NCBI GenBank assembly: GCA_963792855.1
Contig: CAWBXZ010000010.1
Location: 18,693-82,692, forward strand
Source of the DNA: SG8-40 sp963792855
Lineage (GTDB): Bacteria > Pseudomonadota > Gammaproteobacteria > Burkholderiales > Eutrophovitaceae
DNA: 64,000 nucleotides
Direction of reading: 5' to 3'
In this document: in pieces, positions 53,309 through 62,061 of the stretch
Numbering within the stretch: the first letter of the stretch is position 1
Layout of the letters: every line of letters begins with the position of its first letter
The notes under the pieces: generated by a model
Database searches by the model: none
Told to the model about the DNA's origin: nothing
Seen by the model: only the letters and a program-made list of their open reading frames with translations
Made by a program: the position numbers and the translations under genes

Positions 53309-53941
53309 ATGAAGCTTTACGATTTCGAACCTGCTCCCAATCCCCGCCGTGTCCGCATGTTTCTGGCGGAGAAGGGCGTGACGATTCCACTCGTTGAGGT
53401 GAATACGCGACAACGGGAGCAATTCTCTCCGGACTTCGCCAAACGCAATCCATTCTGCACGGTGCCCGTGCTGGAACTCGACGACGGCACCTGTATTGGT
53501 GATTCGGTTGCGATTTGCCGCTACATCGAGGTCTCGCACCCGGAGCCATCGCTCATGGGTCGGGATGCCAGGGAGCAGGCGATCATCGAGATGTGGGACC
53601 GGCGCGCCGAGCTGGAAGGCATGAGTGCCGCAGGAGAGCTTGTGCGCAACGCCGCGCCGATGTTCGAAGGCCGGGGGATCGCCGGTGTGCCCGACGGTTT
53701 TCCGCAAATACCGGCACTGGTCGAGCGGGGCAAGAAGCGGATGGCGCGCTTCTTCGACTTCTGGGACCGGCAACTCGCCGACAACGCCTTCGTTGCCGGC
53801 CCGAATTTCTCGATTGCCGATATCACTTCGTTCATTGCGATCGAATTCGCCAAGCGGGCCGAGATCACCATTCCCGGTCAGTGCAAACATGTCGCGCGCT
53901 GGCATGAGGCGGTATCGCAGCGTCCCAGTGCCAGTGCCTGA
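53309..53941 (+). CDS. Glutathione S-transferase family protein
   Basis: A 210-residue GST. MKLYDFEPAPNPRRVRMFLA is the thioredoxin-fold start, with NPRR at the catalytic position where Ser or Cys is more common; NPFCTVPVLELDDGTCIGDS has the cis-Pro VPVLEL and the glutathione-binding D-S. The C-terminal domain contains FVAGPNFSIADITSFIAIEF, the N-cap motif. A strong AGAGGAATTCGCC site precedes the ATG. It is 54 bases from the second GST, so co-transcription is likely. Some GSTs are maleylpyruvate isomerases, which would fit the gentisate locus downstream; that is only a possibility. Confidence 0.9.
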   Translation: MKLYDFEPAPNPRRVRMFLAEKGVTIPLVEVNTRQREQFSPDFAKRNPFCTVPVLELDDGTCIGDSVAICRYIEVSHPEPSLMGRDAREQAIIEMWDRRAELEGMSAAGELVRNAAPMFEGRGIAGVPDGFPQIPALVERGKKRMARFFDFWDRQLADNAFVAGPNFSIADITSFIAIEFAKRAEITIPGQCKHVARWHEAVSQRPSASA

Positions 53942-53995
53942 GCGATACAGAGACTGTCCAGCCTGCCTAAACGACAAGACTCAAGGGAAAAACAC

Positions 53996-54637
53996 ATGAT
54001 CGTCGTACACCACTTGAACAATTCCCGATCACAGCGCGTCCTCTGGTTGTTGGAGGAACTGGGGCTGGAGTACCGGATCGAGAAATATCAGCGCGACCCG
54101 AAAACGAATCTCGCGCCGCCCGAGTTGCGTGCGATCCATCCGCTCGGCAAGTCGCCGGTGATGCAGGATGGCGACCTCATCCTGCCGGAGTCCGGCGCGA
54201 TCATGGAGTACCTCATCGAACGTTACGGTGAAGGGCGATTGGCCCCCCGGGCCGGCACGCCAGAGCGCGTACGTTACCTGTACTGGATGCACTTTGCCGA
54301 GGGAACGATGATGCTGCACCTGGTGTCGCGGCTGTACCTGACGCGAGTCGGTGAGGCGGCGAAGGCGATGCAGGGCCGCGTCGAAGTCATGATCGGCAAC
54401 GAACTGGATCTGGTCGAGGCCGAACTTGGCCGCAGTCCGCATCTCGCAGGCAAGGACTTCAGTGCCGCGGATATACAGATGGGCTTCCCTTTGGAGTTCG
54501 CGGCGTTCGCAAAATTGACGAGCGCACGACATGGCAAGCTCCGCGAATATCTCGCGCGTATGCAGACCCGGCCGGCGTATCGACGTGCGATCGAAGCGGG
54601 CGGGGCGTATGCGTTTGATGGTTCAGGCGCGACCTGA
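53996..54637 (+). CDS. Glutathione S-transferase family protein
   Basis: A 213-residue GST. The first strand is MIVVHHLNNSRSQRVLWLLE with Ser at NNSRSQR as the catalytic residue, and SPVMQDGDLILPESGAIMEY carries the Glu-Ser glutathione site. The helical domain includes HLAGKDFSAADIQMGFPLEF. It resembles the GstB/YfcF-like beta-class in size and motif. It follows the other GST by 54 bases with an AAGGGAAAAACAC site. Substrate unknown. Confidence 0.9.
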   Translation: MIVVHHLNNSRSQRVLWLLEELGLEYRIEKYQRDPKTNLAPPELRAIHPLGKSPVMQDGDLILPESGAIMEYLIERYGEGRLAPRAGTPERVRYLYWMHFAEGTMMLHLVSRLYLTRVGEAAKAMQGRVEVMIGNELDLVEAELGRSPHLAGKDFSAADIQMGFPLEFAAFAKLTSARHGKLREYLARMQTRPAYRRAIEAGGAYAFDGSGAT

Positions 54638-54643
54638 ATCCTG

Positions 54644-54661
54644 AAAGGGTGAGAGCCCTTT
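54644..54661 (+). repeat. Post-stop AAAGGG/CCCTTT hairpin
   Basis: AAAGGG-TGAGAG-CCCTTT, a perfect inverted repeat six bases after the GST stop; same design as those at 6992 and 12687. Confidence 0.45.
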
Positions 54662-54821
54662 ACGCAGAACACCGGGCCCCCGGGCCTCTGGTGCGCCAGG
54701 CCCGTGCAATCCGGTTACTGCGTCGTATGCATGGTTCCAGGGAAACCGGCGGCTCGTTGTGCCCGGGCTGTCTGTCGCACGTGTTTCAACCAACAGTCAG
54801 TCGCTTGGCGGAATCTTCAAT

Positions 54822-55922
54822 ATGCGCACTATCGGCCTGATCGTGAACCCCGTCGCCGGGATGGGCGGCAGCGTCGGATTGAAAGGCACCGATGGCGAGA
54901 TGCACGCGAGGGCGCTGGCGCTGGGGGCCGAGCCGGTCAGCCCGGCGCGAGCGCGGGAATTTCTGTCGCATATCTCTTGCCGCGACAGGATCCGGCTGCT
55001 GGCGGGGCCCGGCCCGATGGGGGCCGATCATGCAGAGGCGGCCGGATTGCGTTACGAGACCATAGGCAGGCTTGCGAACGCGCCGACAGGGAAAGATACG
55101 ATTGCCGTCGCGCGCGAGATGCTGGACGCCGGTGCCGAGCTGATCGCTTTTGCGGGCGGCGATGGTACGGCGCGGGATATCGCCGATGCCATCGGGCTGC
55201 GCGTTCCGGTTGTCGCCATACCGGCGGGCGTGAAAGTCTACAGTTCGGTTTTCGCCTACAACCCGCGCGCGGCGGCGGAACTGCTGGATGCTTTTGTCGA
55301 GGGCGCGGAAGTGTCCGAGGAGGAGGTCCTGGATATCGACGAGGATGCGTTTCGCGCCGGCATTGTCGATTCGCGCCATTACGGTTTCCTGCTCGTGCCC
55401 CAGGCCGCAGAACTGCTGCAGGCGGGCAAGGAAGTGTCCGGCACGAGCGGCTCCACGGCGGAAGCGAAACAGGAAATCGCGGCCGCCGTCATCGAGGAAA
55501 TGGTGCCGCAGACACTGTATCTGCTCGGCCCCGGGACCACGGTGCGCGCGATTGCCGAAGAACTCGGGGTGGAAAAGACGCTGTTGGGTGTCGATGCGGT
55601 CCTCGACGGACAACTGGTGGGCAGCGACCTGAACGAGCGCGCGATTCTCGAGTTGCTGGATCGCCATGCCCGGGCGGTTATCGTCGTGACGCCGCTCGGT
55701 GGCAACGGGTTCATCTTCGGTCGCGGCAACAAGCAGTTCAGCCCGGCAGTGCTTCGGCGCATCGGCCGTGAAAACATCGTTGTCATCGGCGACAGAGGCA
55801 AGCTTGTGAAACTGGCCAGTTTGCACGTCGATACCGGTGACGCGGGACTGGATGAATCACTGTCGGGCTATATCGATGTCATTGTCGGACGCAATCACAG
55901 CAAGTTGATGCGTGTGACATAG
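54822..55922 (+). CDS. ATP-NAD kinase-like (AcoX-type) protein
   Basis: A 366-residue protein of the ATP-NAD/AcoX kinase family. TIGLIVNPVAGMGGSVGLKG at residues 2-21 has the glycine-rich NPxAGxGG motif, and LIAFAGGDGTARDIADAIGL near 107 carries the GGDGT nucleotide-binding signature. ALFLGPGTTVRAIAEELGVE-type sequence and VVTPLGGNGFIFGRGNKQFS are further conserved. The family phosphorylates NAD or a related substrate, or has an unknown one. ATG 54822 has only a weak site; a frame from 54759 is possible but lacks homology. Single gene. Confidence 0.85.
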   Translation: MRTIGLIVNPVAGMGGSVGLKGTDGEMHARALALGAEPVSPARAREFLSHISCRDRIRLLAGPGPMGADHAEAAGLRYETIGRLANAPTGKDTIAVAREMLDAGAELIAFAGGDGTARDIADAIGLRVPVVAIPAGVKVYSSVFAYNPRAAAELLDAFVEGAEVSEEEVLDIDEDAFRAGIVDSRHYGFLLVPQAAELLQAGKEVSGTSGSTAEAKQEIAAAVIEEMVPQTLYLLGPGTTVRAIAEELGVEKTLLGVDAVLDGQLVGSDLNERAILELLDRHARAVIVVTPLGGNGFIFGRGNKQFSPAVLRRIGRENIVVIGDRGKLVKLASLHVDTGDAGLDESLSGYIDVIVGRNHSKLMRVT

Positions 55923-56108
55923 CCGCGACATGGCGCTTGCGGCCAAACGCCGGAAACCGACTCAAGGCCGGTTGTCCGCATTTATTCCGTTTGTTGAATC
56001 GATCCTGGCAGAAGTCTTGCTGTAACAACTCCTGACCTGCACGCGTCAACGTGACGCAACGCGTGACCACGTCTTCCAGAGGACCTGTGCATTGAGGACC
56101 GCTACATT

Positions 56109-56351
56109 ATGGATGCCGCAAAACCCTTTTCAATTCCCGCCAGGCTGATCGTTCTCGACGTAATCGGCACCTTGCTGCTGGCAACCGGTTTGCTGAAAGT
56201 CATTGCCGACGTGGAGTGGCTGCCGGAAGCCATGCGTTTTGAAGGTTACGGTCTTGCATTAATCGTTGCGGGTGCGATGCTGATGATTCCGCTGATCGTG
56301 CATGTCGTCGTTCACGTGATCAGCCGGGCAACTCAACCCGTCAGGCAGTAA
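56109..56351 (+). CDS. Small two-helix membrane protein
   Basis: An 80-residue protein with two membrane helices: LIVLDVIGTLLLATGLLKVI and YGLALIVAGAMLMIPLIVHV. It has a short cytosolic N-terminus and tail (ISRATQPVRQ). The family is not recognised. AGGACCGCTACATT precedes the ATG. The function is unknown. Confidence 0.6.
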   Translation: MDAAKPFSIPARLIVLDVIGTLLLATGLLKVIADVEWLPEAMRFEGYGLALIVAGAMLMIPLIVHVVVHVISRATQPVRQ

Positions 56352-56474
56352 GCAATTTCCGGCCATTGCCTGCTTCAGCGCTCGCCTGCAAGTCAGGCGG
56401 CCAGGTCCGTTTACGGTCTCTCGACGCGGCAAATCCGCGCCGCTCTGGCAACGGTCCACAATTGTTCCAGGCAC

Positions 56475-56502
56475 AAAAAAAGGCGGTCTTGACGACCGCC
56501 TT
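56475..56502 (-). terminator. Terminator of cspA
   Basis: On the minus strand, AAGGCGGTC-GTCAA-GACCGCCTT followed by a run of seven T. A 9-base-pair perfect stem, 42 bases after the cspA stop. Confidence 0.9.
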
Positions 56503-56543
56503 CTTCATGCCTGCCCTGCGCCTTGAAGGGGCAGGGACCGGAC

Positions 56544-56747
56544 TCAGGCTGCGCTGATGTTATCCGCGGCCAACTTGCCCCGCTCGCTGACAACTTCGTA
56601 GCTGACGCGTTGCCCTTCGCTCAATGTGCCCATGCCGGCACGCTCAAGCGCGCTGATGTGCACGAATACGTCCTTGGCGCCATCTTCCGGTGAGATGAAT
56701 CCAAAACCTTTGGTTGCGTTGAAAAACTTAACTGTTCCGATAGCCAT
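56544..56747 (-). CDS. cspA: Cold shock protein of the CspA family
   Basis: A 67-residue single-domain protein that binds single-stranded nucleic acid. MAIGTVKFFNATKGFGFISP contains RNP1 (KGFGFI), and DVFVHISALERAGMGTLSEG has RNP2 (VFVHI). The rest, QRVSYEVVSERGKLAADNIS, is usual. GGAGG precedes ATG 56747; an upstream frame start is not needed. The 5' untranslated region upstream might carry the long leader typical of csp mRNAs, but I could not define one. Terminator at 56475. Confidence 0.93.
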   Translation of the reverse strand: MAIGTVKFFNATKGFGFISPEDGAKDVFVHISALERAGMGTLSEGQRVSYEVVSERGKLAADNISAA

Positions 56748-57077
56748 TTGTAAGGCCTCCATAACAAAAATTACCGTGCCAATCGGGCACGCAAACGAAC
56801 AACTGAACTGTAGTGGGTAGTCTTTGATCTAGAGGCCGGAGAACCCGGCAGGAAGCAGAGAGGTAGGCCATTACACAAGTCGTATCGATATATTGGGGGC
56901 GTGACCGGCGAATTGCAAGCCGCAGATCGAAATATTGTTCGCTGCGGGCCATCAACCGCCTGCGGTGCTGATCGCTTTCCCTTCTGTTACGCTGTGGCCG
57001 CTGCGGGCGCTTCGGCCCCAGCGCCTGCTCGGGATTCTTCGCCGACAGGACCGTAACGAAGGGCAGAGAAACAGAAT
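56748..57077. other. Intergenic region between divergent genes
   Basis: About 330 bases between cspA and the potassium channel gene. No structure beyond weak AT-rich tracts is recognised. Confidence 0.4.
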
Positions 57078-58775
57078 ATGAAATCACTCCTTGCGGTCTT
57101 GGCCGCATTTCTGGAGAGCCGGACCAGCCGCTCCAACCTGATCGCCCTGATCCGGCTGCTCGTGGTGCTCTTTGCACTGATCACTGCGTACAGCATCGGG
57201 TTCCACTACCTGATGGCGCTCGAGGGGCGGCAGCACAGCTGGATCACGGGGGTTTACTGGACGCTCACCGTGATGTCCACGCTGGGTTTCGGCGATATCA
57301 CCTTCCAGGGCGACATGGGGCGGCTCTTTTCCCTGGTGGTGCTGGTCACGGGCGTCGTGTACCTGCTGGTGCTGCTGCCTTTTACCTTCATCGAGTTTTT
57401 CTATGCGCCGTGGATGAAGGCGCAGGCCCGCGCCCGTGCGCCACGCGAGCTGCCGCCGGACACCCGCAACCACATTTTATTGACCCGGCACGGGCCGATC
57501 ACGAAATACCTGATCAAGCTCCTGAGACGGCACGCGCATCCTTTCTACATCCTCGTGCCAACGCTGGCCGAGGCGCTGGAACTGCATGACCAGAACCTGC
57601 CCGTCGTGCTCGGTGAACTCAATGACCCGGAGACGTACCGGCGCCTGCGTATCGATCAGGCTGCCATGGTGGTCACTACGCGCAGCGATGTGATCAACAC
57701 CAACGTCATCTTCACCGTGCGGGGGACCGCTCCCGACATTCCCATCGTTGCCACGGCGACCAGCGAGGCCGCCTGGGATGCCATGGAACTGGCCGGCGCC
57801 ACGCGCGTGCTGCGCCTGGAACACATGATGGGGCAAGCGCTTGCCCGGCGTGTCATAGACCGCGACGCCTCGGCGCATCGCATCGGAGATATCTACGGTC
57901 TGCACATCGCCGAGGCCAGTGCCGGGGGCACAGCGCTGGTTGGGCAGAAGATCGACAAAACCGGATTGTGGGGCGACATCGGCGTCAGCGTCGTCGGATT
58001 GTGGGACCACGGCATTTTCAAACCCACGGGACCGGAAAGCGAAATCGGACCGAACACGATTCTCGTGCTTGCCGGCACGCCGGAAGAGTTCGACCGTTAC
58101 AACCACATGATGTGCCGTACCGAACGCGGTGAAAGCCGGGTCGTGATCGTCGGCAGTGGCCGCGTGGGCCGCGCGACCGCCGATGCGCTGACTGAGCGCA
58201 AGATCGAATGGGTGACGATCGAGCTGGTCGCCGAACGGGTACGCGACGCGTCCCGCGCCATCATCGGCGATGCGGCGCAATTCGACATCATCGTTGCATC
58301 CGGCATGCGCGAATCTTCCACTGTCATCATTACCACCCACGACGACGACCTGAACATTTTCCTGACCATCCTCTACCGCAGGTTACGGCCCAATATCCAG
58401 ATCATTTGCCGCTGTACCGACGAGTTCAACGTTTCGACCCTGCACCGGGCCGGCGCCGACCTCGTGCTCTCGTACGCCTCGATGGGTGCCAATTCGATCT
58501 TCAACGAACTGCGCGGCAGCGATACCCTGCTGCTGGCAGAGGGTGTCAATGTGTTTACCGTTCACGTGCCGCCGGCGCTCGCCGGCCGCACCATTGGCGA
58601 TTGCGCAATTCGCGCCGAGACCGGCTGTACCGTCATTGCTGTCGAGCTCGCCGGAAAGCGCATCGTCAATCCGTCGCGCGACACGCTGCTGCCGGAGGAA
58701 GCCGAGATGGTTCTGATCGGCACGCTCGAAGCGGAAGAGAAGTTTGTCAGGCGATTTGTCCGGAACGAACGCTAG
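57078..58775 (+). CDS. Ion channel with two TrkA-N (RCK) domains
   Basis: A 565-residue protein. Helix one is LIRLLVVLFALITAYSIGFH, and WTLTVMSTLGFGDITFQGDM is the pore helix with the selectivity-filter TLGFGD; helix two is LFSLVVLVTGVVYLLVLLPF. Two cytosolic TrkA-N/RCK repeats follow. The first starts HILLTRHGPITKYLIKLLRR, a filter where the GxGxxG dinucleotide motif is weak, and the second has RVVIVGSGRVGRATADALTE, a full GxGxxG, with TrkA-C regions ENPATGP-type strands. It is a two-TM K+ channel of the MthK type, probably regulated by NAD(H) or Ca2+-like ligands. AGGGCAGAGAAACAGAAT precedes the ATG. Confidence 0.88.
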   Translation: MKSLLAVLAAFLESRTSRSNLIALIRLLVVLFALITAYSIGFHYLMALEGRQHSWITGVYWTLTVMSTLGFGDITFQGDMGRLFSLVVLVTGVVYLLVLLPFTFIEFFYAPWMKAQARARAPRELPPDTRNHILLTRHGPITKYLIKLLRRHAHPFYILVPTLAEALELHDQNLPVVLGELNDPETYRRLRIDQAAMVVTTRSDVINTNVIFTVRGTAPDIPIVATATSEAAWDAMELAGATRVLRLEHMMGQALARRVIDRDASAHRIGDIYGLHIAEASAGGTALVGQKIDKTGLWGDIGVSVVGLWDHGIFKPTGPESEIGPNTILVLAGTPEEFDRYNHMMCRTERGESRVVIVGSGRVGRATADALTERKIEWVTIELVAERVRDASRAIIGDAAQFDIIVASGMRESSTVIITTHDDDLNIFLTILYRRLRPNIQIICRCTDEFNVSTLHRAGADLVLSYASMGANSIFNELRGSDTLLLAEGVNVFTVHVPPALAGRTIGDCAIRAETGCTVIAVELAGKRIVNPSRDTLLPEEAEMVLIGTLEAEEKFVRRFVRNER

Positions 58776-58835
58776 GCAGGCCGAATTTCACCGGTCGCTG
58801 TCAAAAGGGCCATTGCTGACAATCTGCGTGCGTCG

Positions 58836-59144
58836 ATGAGGAATTTCAAGCGGCCAGGTGGCATCGCCGCCGTGACAGTCGGTGTCGTTGTATTGTCTGC
58901 AATGCTCGTCTGGCTTGCGGCCTACTTTGTTTCGCGCACTGTTGACCCCGTCGCATTGCGGGCTTCGTTCGGTTCCGAATTCGGATACTGGGCGCCGGTG
59001 TCGATTCTTGCCATCCCGGGCCTGCTGCTCATTTTTCATGGCAAACGCATGATGCGCGATGTGCCGATGTCGTTGCTTGAACTCGTCGAGGTGCTGGGAC
59101 TGCTGGCGATGGTTGCCGTGGTGTTTTTCCTGGCGACGGAATGA
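58836..59144 (+). CDS. Small membrane protein
   Basis: A 102-residue protein with three hydrophobic segments: GIAAVTVGVVVLSAMLVWLA, VSILAIPGLLLIFHGKRMMR and ELVEVLGLLAMVAVVFFLAT. It has no recognised family. A weak ribosome-binding site and the close distance (60 bases) to the channel gene suggest co-expression. Confidence 0.55.
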   Translation: MRNFKRPGGIAAVTVGVVVLSAMLVWLAAYFVSRTVDPVALRASFGSEFGYWAPVSILAIPGLLLIFHGKRMMRDVPMSLLELVEVLGLLAMVAVVFFLATE

Positions 59145-59239
59145 AGCAAATCAACGCAAATGTACGCGGAATAATCGGGTTGAGGCAGAACGTGAACCGG
59201 TGTTGTGCCGTCGCAGCCGTGTTGCCTTGCGCCCCTGTT

Positions 59240-60040
59240 TTAATTGCTGACCGGCACCACTGATTTCCCGCTGCAATAAGCGATCAAGCGTTTCACCTGC
59301 TCCGATCGTGGCCGGATCGTGGCTGGATCGGTGCCGATTAATGTGACGACAGCCTGTGCTTGCTCCTGCCAATCCAGTACGGGTGCGGCGATGGCGACGA
59401 GCCCCGGAATGAACCGCCCGTCGACAGCGGCATAACCGGCTGAGCGCACTTTTGAAATCATGGCTCTCAAGCCGGTACTGGTGGGTGTGATGTCCGGTAT
59501 CAGCGAGGGATTACGCTTTGCACGGCGCAGCTCCGCTTCGCAAACGGCCTGGATCTGGGCGGGTGGCGCCCATGCCAGGAAGGTACGGCCTGTAGCCGAA
59601 TTGAGCAGCGGGAGAGTGGTGCCGAGCCCCATTGAAGTAATGGTGGGTGAAGCGGCGCGCTCCCAGCGCACCACCGTCGCGCCGTCGCTGCCCCAGATGG
59701 ACAACAGCGTTGTCATTCCGGTATCGGCGCACAGTTCCGCCAATCCGTCCGCGGTCTTGTTGACAAAGTCATGACGCGCGATTGCCGCCAGGCCGAGCTT
59801 TAGTGCGGCGGGCCCCAGATCATACTTGCCGGAACGGCTCGCTTGCGAGACGAAGCCCGCGCGTTGGAAAGTGGTCAGATAACGGTGCGCCTTGCTGGGC
59901 TGAATCCCGCAATCCCGCGCAAGATCCGACAGAGAGGCCGGCCCCGCGCGCTGCACCATTGCTGCCAGCACGTTCAGCGCCGATTGAAGGGACTGTATAC
60001 CGCCGGTCTGGCTGTCCGTGTCATTCTTTCTAGCCGCCAT
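59240..60040 (-). CDS. IclR family transcriptional regulator
   Basis: A 266-residue regulator. An N-terminal winged helix includes GIQSLQSALNVLAAMVQRAG, SLSDLARDCGIQPSKAHRYL and FQRAGFVSQASRSGKYDLGP. The C-terminal effector domain has ATVVRWERAASPTITSMGLG, LPLLNSATGRTFLAWAP and SKVRSAGYAAVDGRFIPGLV, then IAAPVLDWQEQAQAVVTLIG. IclR-type proteins often sense aromatic acid intermediates. It overlaps the upstream thioesterase gene by 11 bases and the two are divergent from the monooxygenase, whose region holds the palindrome at 60446. Confidence 0.92.
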   Translation of the reverse strand: MAARKNDTDSQTGGIQSLQSALNVLAAMVQRAGPASLSDLARDCGIQPSKAHRYLTTFQRAGFVSQASRSGKYDLGPAALKLGLAAIARHDFVNKTADGLAELCADTGMTTLLSIWGSDGATVVRWERAASPTITSMGLGTTLPLLNSATGRTFLAWAPPAQIQAVCEAELRRAKRNPSLIPDITPTSTGLRAMISKVRSAGYAAVDGRFIPGLVAIAAPVLDWQEQAQAVVTLIGTDPATIRPRSEQVKRLIAYCSGKSVVPVSN

Positions 60041-60437
60041 GTTCCACCATCGCCCGAAAGGCCGAAAGGTCCGCGGCGATCAGTCCCGACTTTCCGCACT
60101 TGAAAAGGGCGCGCACTTCGTGTCCGGTGACGCAGAGGGTGGAGTCGACCAACCCTTCATAGCGCAGACGCAAGGTCTTTCGATTCCATTGATCGATCGT
60201 GAGATGAAGCGTCAGTACGTCCCCGTCACGCATCGGCGAATGGAACTGCGCGCATGCTTCCAGCAATCCGGTACCGATCGCCTCCAGTTGTTTGCAGATC
60301 ACCGCATGCCCGCCAAACTGGCGCAGCCATTCGTGGAAGAGTCGATCAAACCACCGGTAGGTGTTCGGATAGAACACGATGCCAGCCGGATCGCAATCGC
60401 CGAAGCTGATCGGAATTACTGTACTGTAATCGGCCAT
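60030..60437 (-). CDS. Acyl-CoA thioesterase, 4-hydroxybenzoyl-CoA thioesterase type
   Basis: A 135-residue hot-dog fold thioesterase. IPISFGDCDPAGIVFYPNTY near residue 8 carries the catalytic Asp in the DCDPAGIVFYPxY motif of the 4-hydroxybenzoyl-CoA thioesterase family, and RWFDRLFHEWLRQFGG follows. FHSPMRDGDVLTLHLTIDQW is the central strand. In the context of a CoA ligase and salicylyl-CoA-type hydroxylase it probably hydrolyses gentisyl-CoA or a similar aroyl-CoA, giving the free acid for ring cleavage. It starts 43 bases from the divergent monooxygenase. Confidence 0.88.
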   Translation of the reverse strand: MADYSTVIPISFGDCDPAGIVFYPNTYRWFDRLFHEWLRQFGGHAVICKQLEAIGTGLLEACAQFHSPMRDGDVLTLHLTIDQWNRKTLRLRYEGLVDSTLCVTGHEVRALFKCGKSGLIAADLSAFRAMVEHGG

Positions 60438-60445
60438 ATAGAGTT

Positions 60446-60460
60446 TTGCATATTATGCAA
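60446..60460. promoter_or_regulatory. 15-bp perfect palindrome in divergent promoter region
   Basis: TTGCATATTATGCAA, odd palindrome with central T, in the 43-base gap between the thioesterase start and the monooxygenase start. The symmetry and place suggest the operator of the adjacent IclR-type regulator, controlling both directions. Confidence 0.65.
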
Positions 60461-60480
60461 TAGGTTGCACTAACGGGAAA

Positions 60481-62061
60481 ATGAATTTATCTTTCGCGAA
60501 TACCATTGTCCAGTCTTTCAGGGAAATGATGTCCGGATTATCGAGGGTCGAGATTCTGGGTGGCGGTCCTGCCGGCCTCTACGCTGCCATCCTTTTGCGC
60601 CGTCGCCTTCCACAGGTTCAAGTGCGCCTGACGGAACAAAATCCCGTGGGTGCCACGTTCGGGTTCGGTGTGGTGTTTTCCGATCAGGCGCTCGAGTTTC
60701 TGAGGGTCGATGACCCGGATATCTTCGACCTGCTCACGCCGCAAATGGAGCGCTGGCGAAATATGACCCTTAACCATCCCCGTGGCCAGGTTACGCTGGA
60801 CGGGGTTGGCTTTGCCGCCATCGGACGTCTCGAATTGATCGAGATTTTACGCAAGCACGCGAAGTCTCTGGATATCGACATGCGTTTTTTGCATCCGGTT
60901 TCATCTCTCGATGAACTGGATGCAGACCTTGTTATCGGAGCCGACGGGCTCAACTCGCTGGTACGGCGCACTTTCGAAGATCAGTTCGCGCCGACGATGG
61001 ACTGCTTCAGCAACCATTTCGCATGGTTCGGAACCAACAGGTCCTTCGACACGCTTACGCAAACCTTCGTGAAGACGGAGCAGGGTGCGTTCAACGCGCA
61101 CCACTATCGCTATGCGCCGGAACGAAGCACGTTTATCGTCGAGTGCGATCACGCCACGTTCGAGACATACGGATTCGGCGAGATGAGCGAAGACCGTAGC
61201 GCCAGTATCTGCGAGTCGATCTTCTCGGACGTGCTGGGCGGCGCGGCACTGGCCACCAACAAATCGATGTGGCGCCAGTTTTTCCGATTGTGGTGCGAGA
61301 ACTGGGTTGCCGGGCGTCATGTGCTGCTCGGCGACGCGGCTCACACCGCGCACTTTTCAATCGGTTCGGGAACACGGCTCGCGATGGAAGACGCGATTGC
61401 ACTGGTGCGTGCGCTGGTCGAGCACCCGGACGTGGACAAGGCACTTGCCACCTATCAGGCGCAGCGCCAGCCAATCGCCAGGAAGATCGTCAATGCGGCC
61501 AATACCTCTGCTACCTGGTACGAAGGTTTCGCATCGAAAATGGACCTCGCGCCGCTCGACTTCGCCTTTGACTACATCACCCGGTCGGGCCGCGTAGACA
61601 TGGGTCGCCTGCGAGCCATGGCGCCCGGATTCATGGCGCGCTACGAGGCCGACAAGGCGAACGCCGGCACCGCGACAAGCATTGTCGACCCCGTCGGGGA
61701 CGACACGCCCGGCGCATCCGAAATCGGCTTCGACAAAAGGGCGTTTCCGAACTGCTCGGATATCCTCTGGAAGAACCTCGGCGAGAAATCCGCACAAGCG
61801 TGCGCTGACCGGTCCGGCGGGGGACATGACCTATGCCGAACTCGTGCGCGAGGCAGCGCGCTGGGGCAATGCTTTCAAGCGCGCCGGCCTCAAACCGGGG
61901 AGAGCGCATCGTTTTTTTCTGGACGATACACCGGTGTATCCGGCTGCGTTCTTCGGTGCGGTGCGCGCCGGCTTCGTTCCGGTGCTCCTGAACGTACAGA
62001 CGCAACCGGATTTGCTGAACTATTACCTGAAGGACTCCGGTGCGCGGATCGCGCTGTGTGA
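60481..62061 (+). CDS. FAD monooxygenase, salicylyl-CoA 5-hydroxylase type
   Basis: The enzyme part is about 395 residues (to around 61680). VEILGGGPAGLYAAILLRRR binds FAD, VGATFGFGVVFSDQALEFLR is the signature of the salicylyl-CoA 5-hydroxylase/2-aminobenzoyl-CoA monooxygenase group, GADGLNSLVRRTFEDQFAPT is the DG motif, and GRHVLLGDAAHTAHFSIGSG is the GD motif. It lacks the C-terminal old-yellow-enzyme half of 2-aminobenzoyl-CoA monooxygenase. The frame continues without a stop into NCSDILWKNLGE, which begins the CoA ligase, and ends by frameshift at 62061. ATGs at 60526 and 60529 are alternative starts. It hydroxylates an aroyl-CoA with NAD(P)H and O2. Confidence 0.8.
   Translation: MNLSFANTIVQSFREMMSGLSRVEILGGGPAGLYAAILLRRRLPQVQVRLTEQNPVGATFGFGVVFSDQALEFLRVDDPDIFDLLTPQMERWRNMTLNHPRGQVTLDGVGFAAIGRLELIEILRKHAKSLDIDMRFLHPVSSLDELDADLVIGADGLNSLVRRTFEDQFAPTMDCFSNHFAWFGTNRSFDTLTQTFVKTEQGAFNAHHYRYAPERSTFIVECDHATFETYGFGEMSEDRSASICESIFSDVLGGAALATNKSMWRQFFRLWCENWVAGRHVLLGDAAHTAHFSIGSGTRLAMEDAIALVRALVEHPDVDKALATYQAQRQPIARKIVNAANTSATWYEGFASKMDLAPLDFAFDYITRSGRVDMGRLRAMAPGFMARYEADKANAGTATSIVDPVGDDTPGASEIGFDKRAFPNCSDILWKNLGEKSAQACADRSGGGHDLCRTRARGSALGQCFQARRPQTGESASFFSGRYTGVSGCVLRCGARRLRSGAPERTDATGFAELLPEGLRCADRAV

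Noticed and set aside
54704..55771. Plus-strand frame overlapping the ATP-NAD kinase-like gene
   Set aside because: Shifted-frame reading of the real gene; arginine/glycine-rich low-complexity product.
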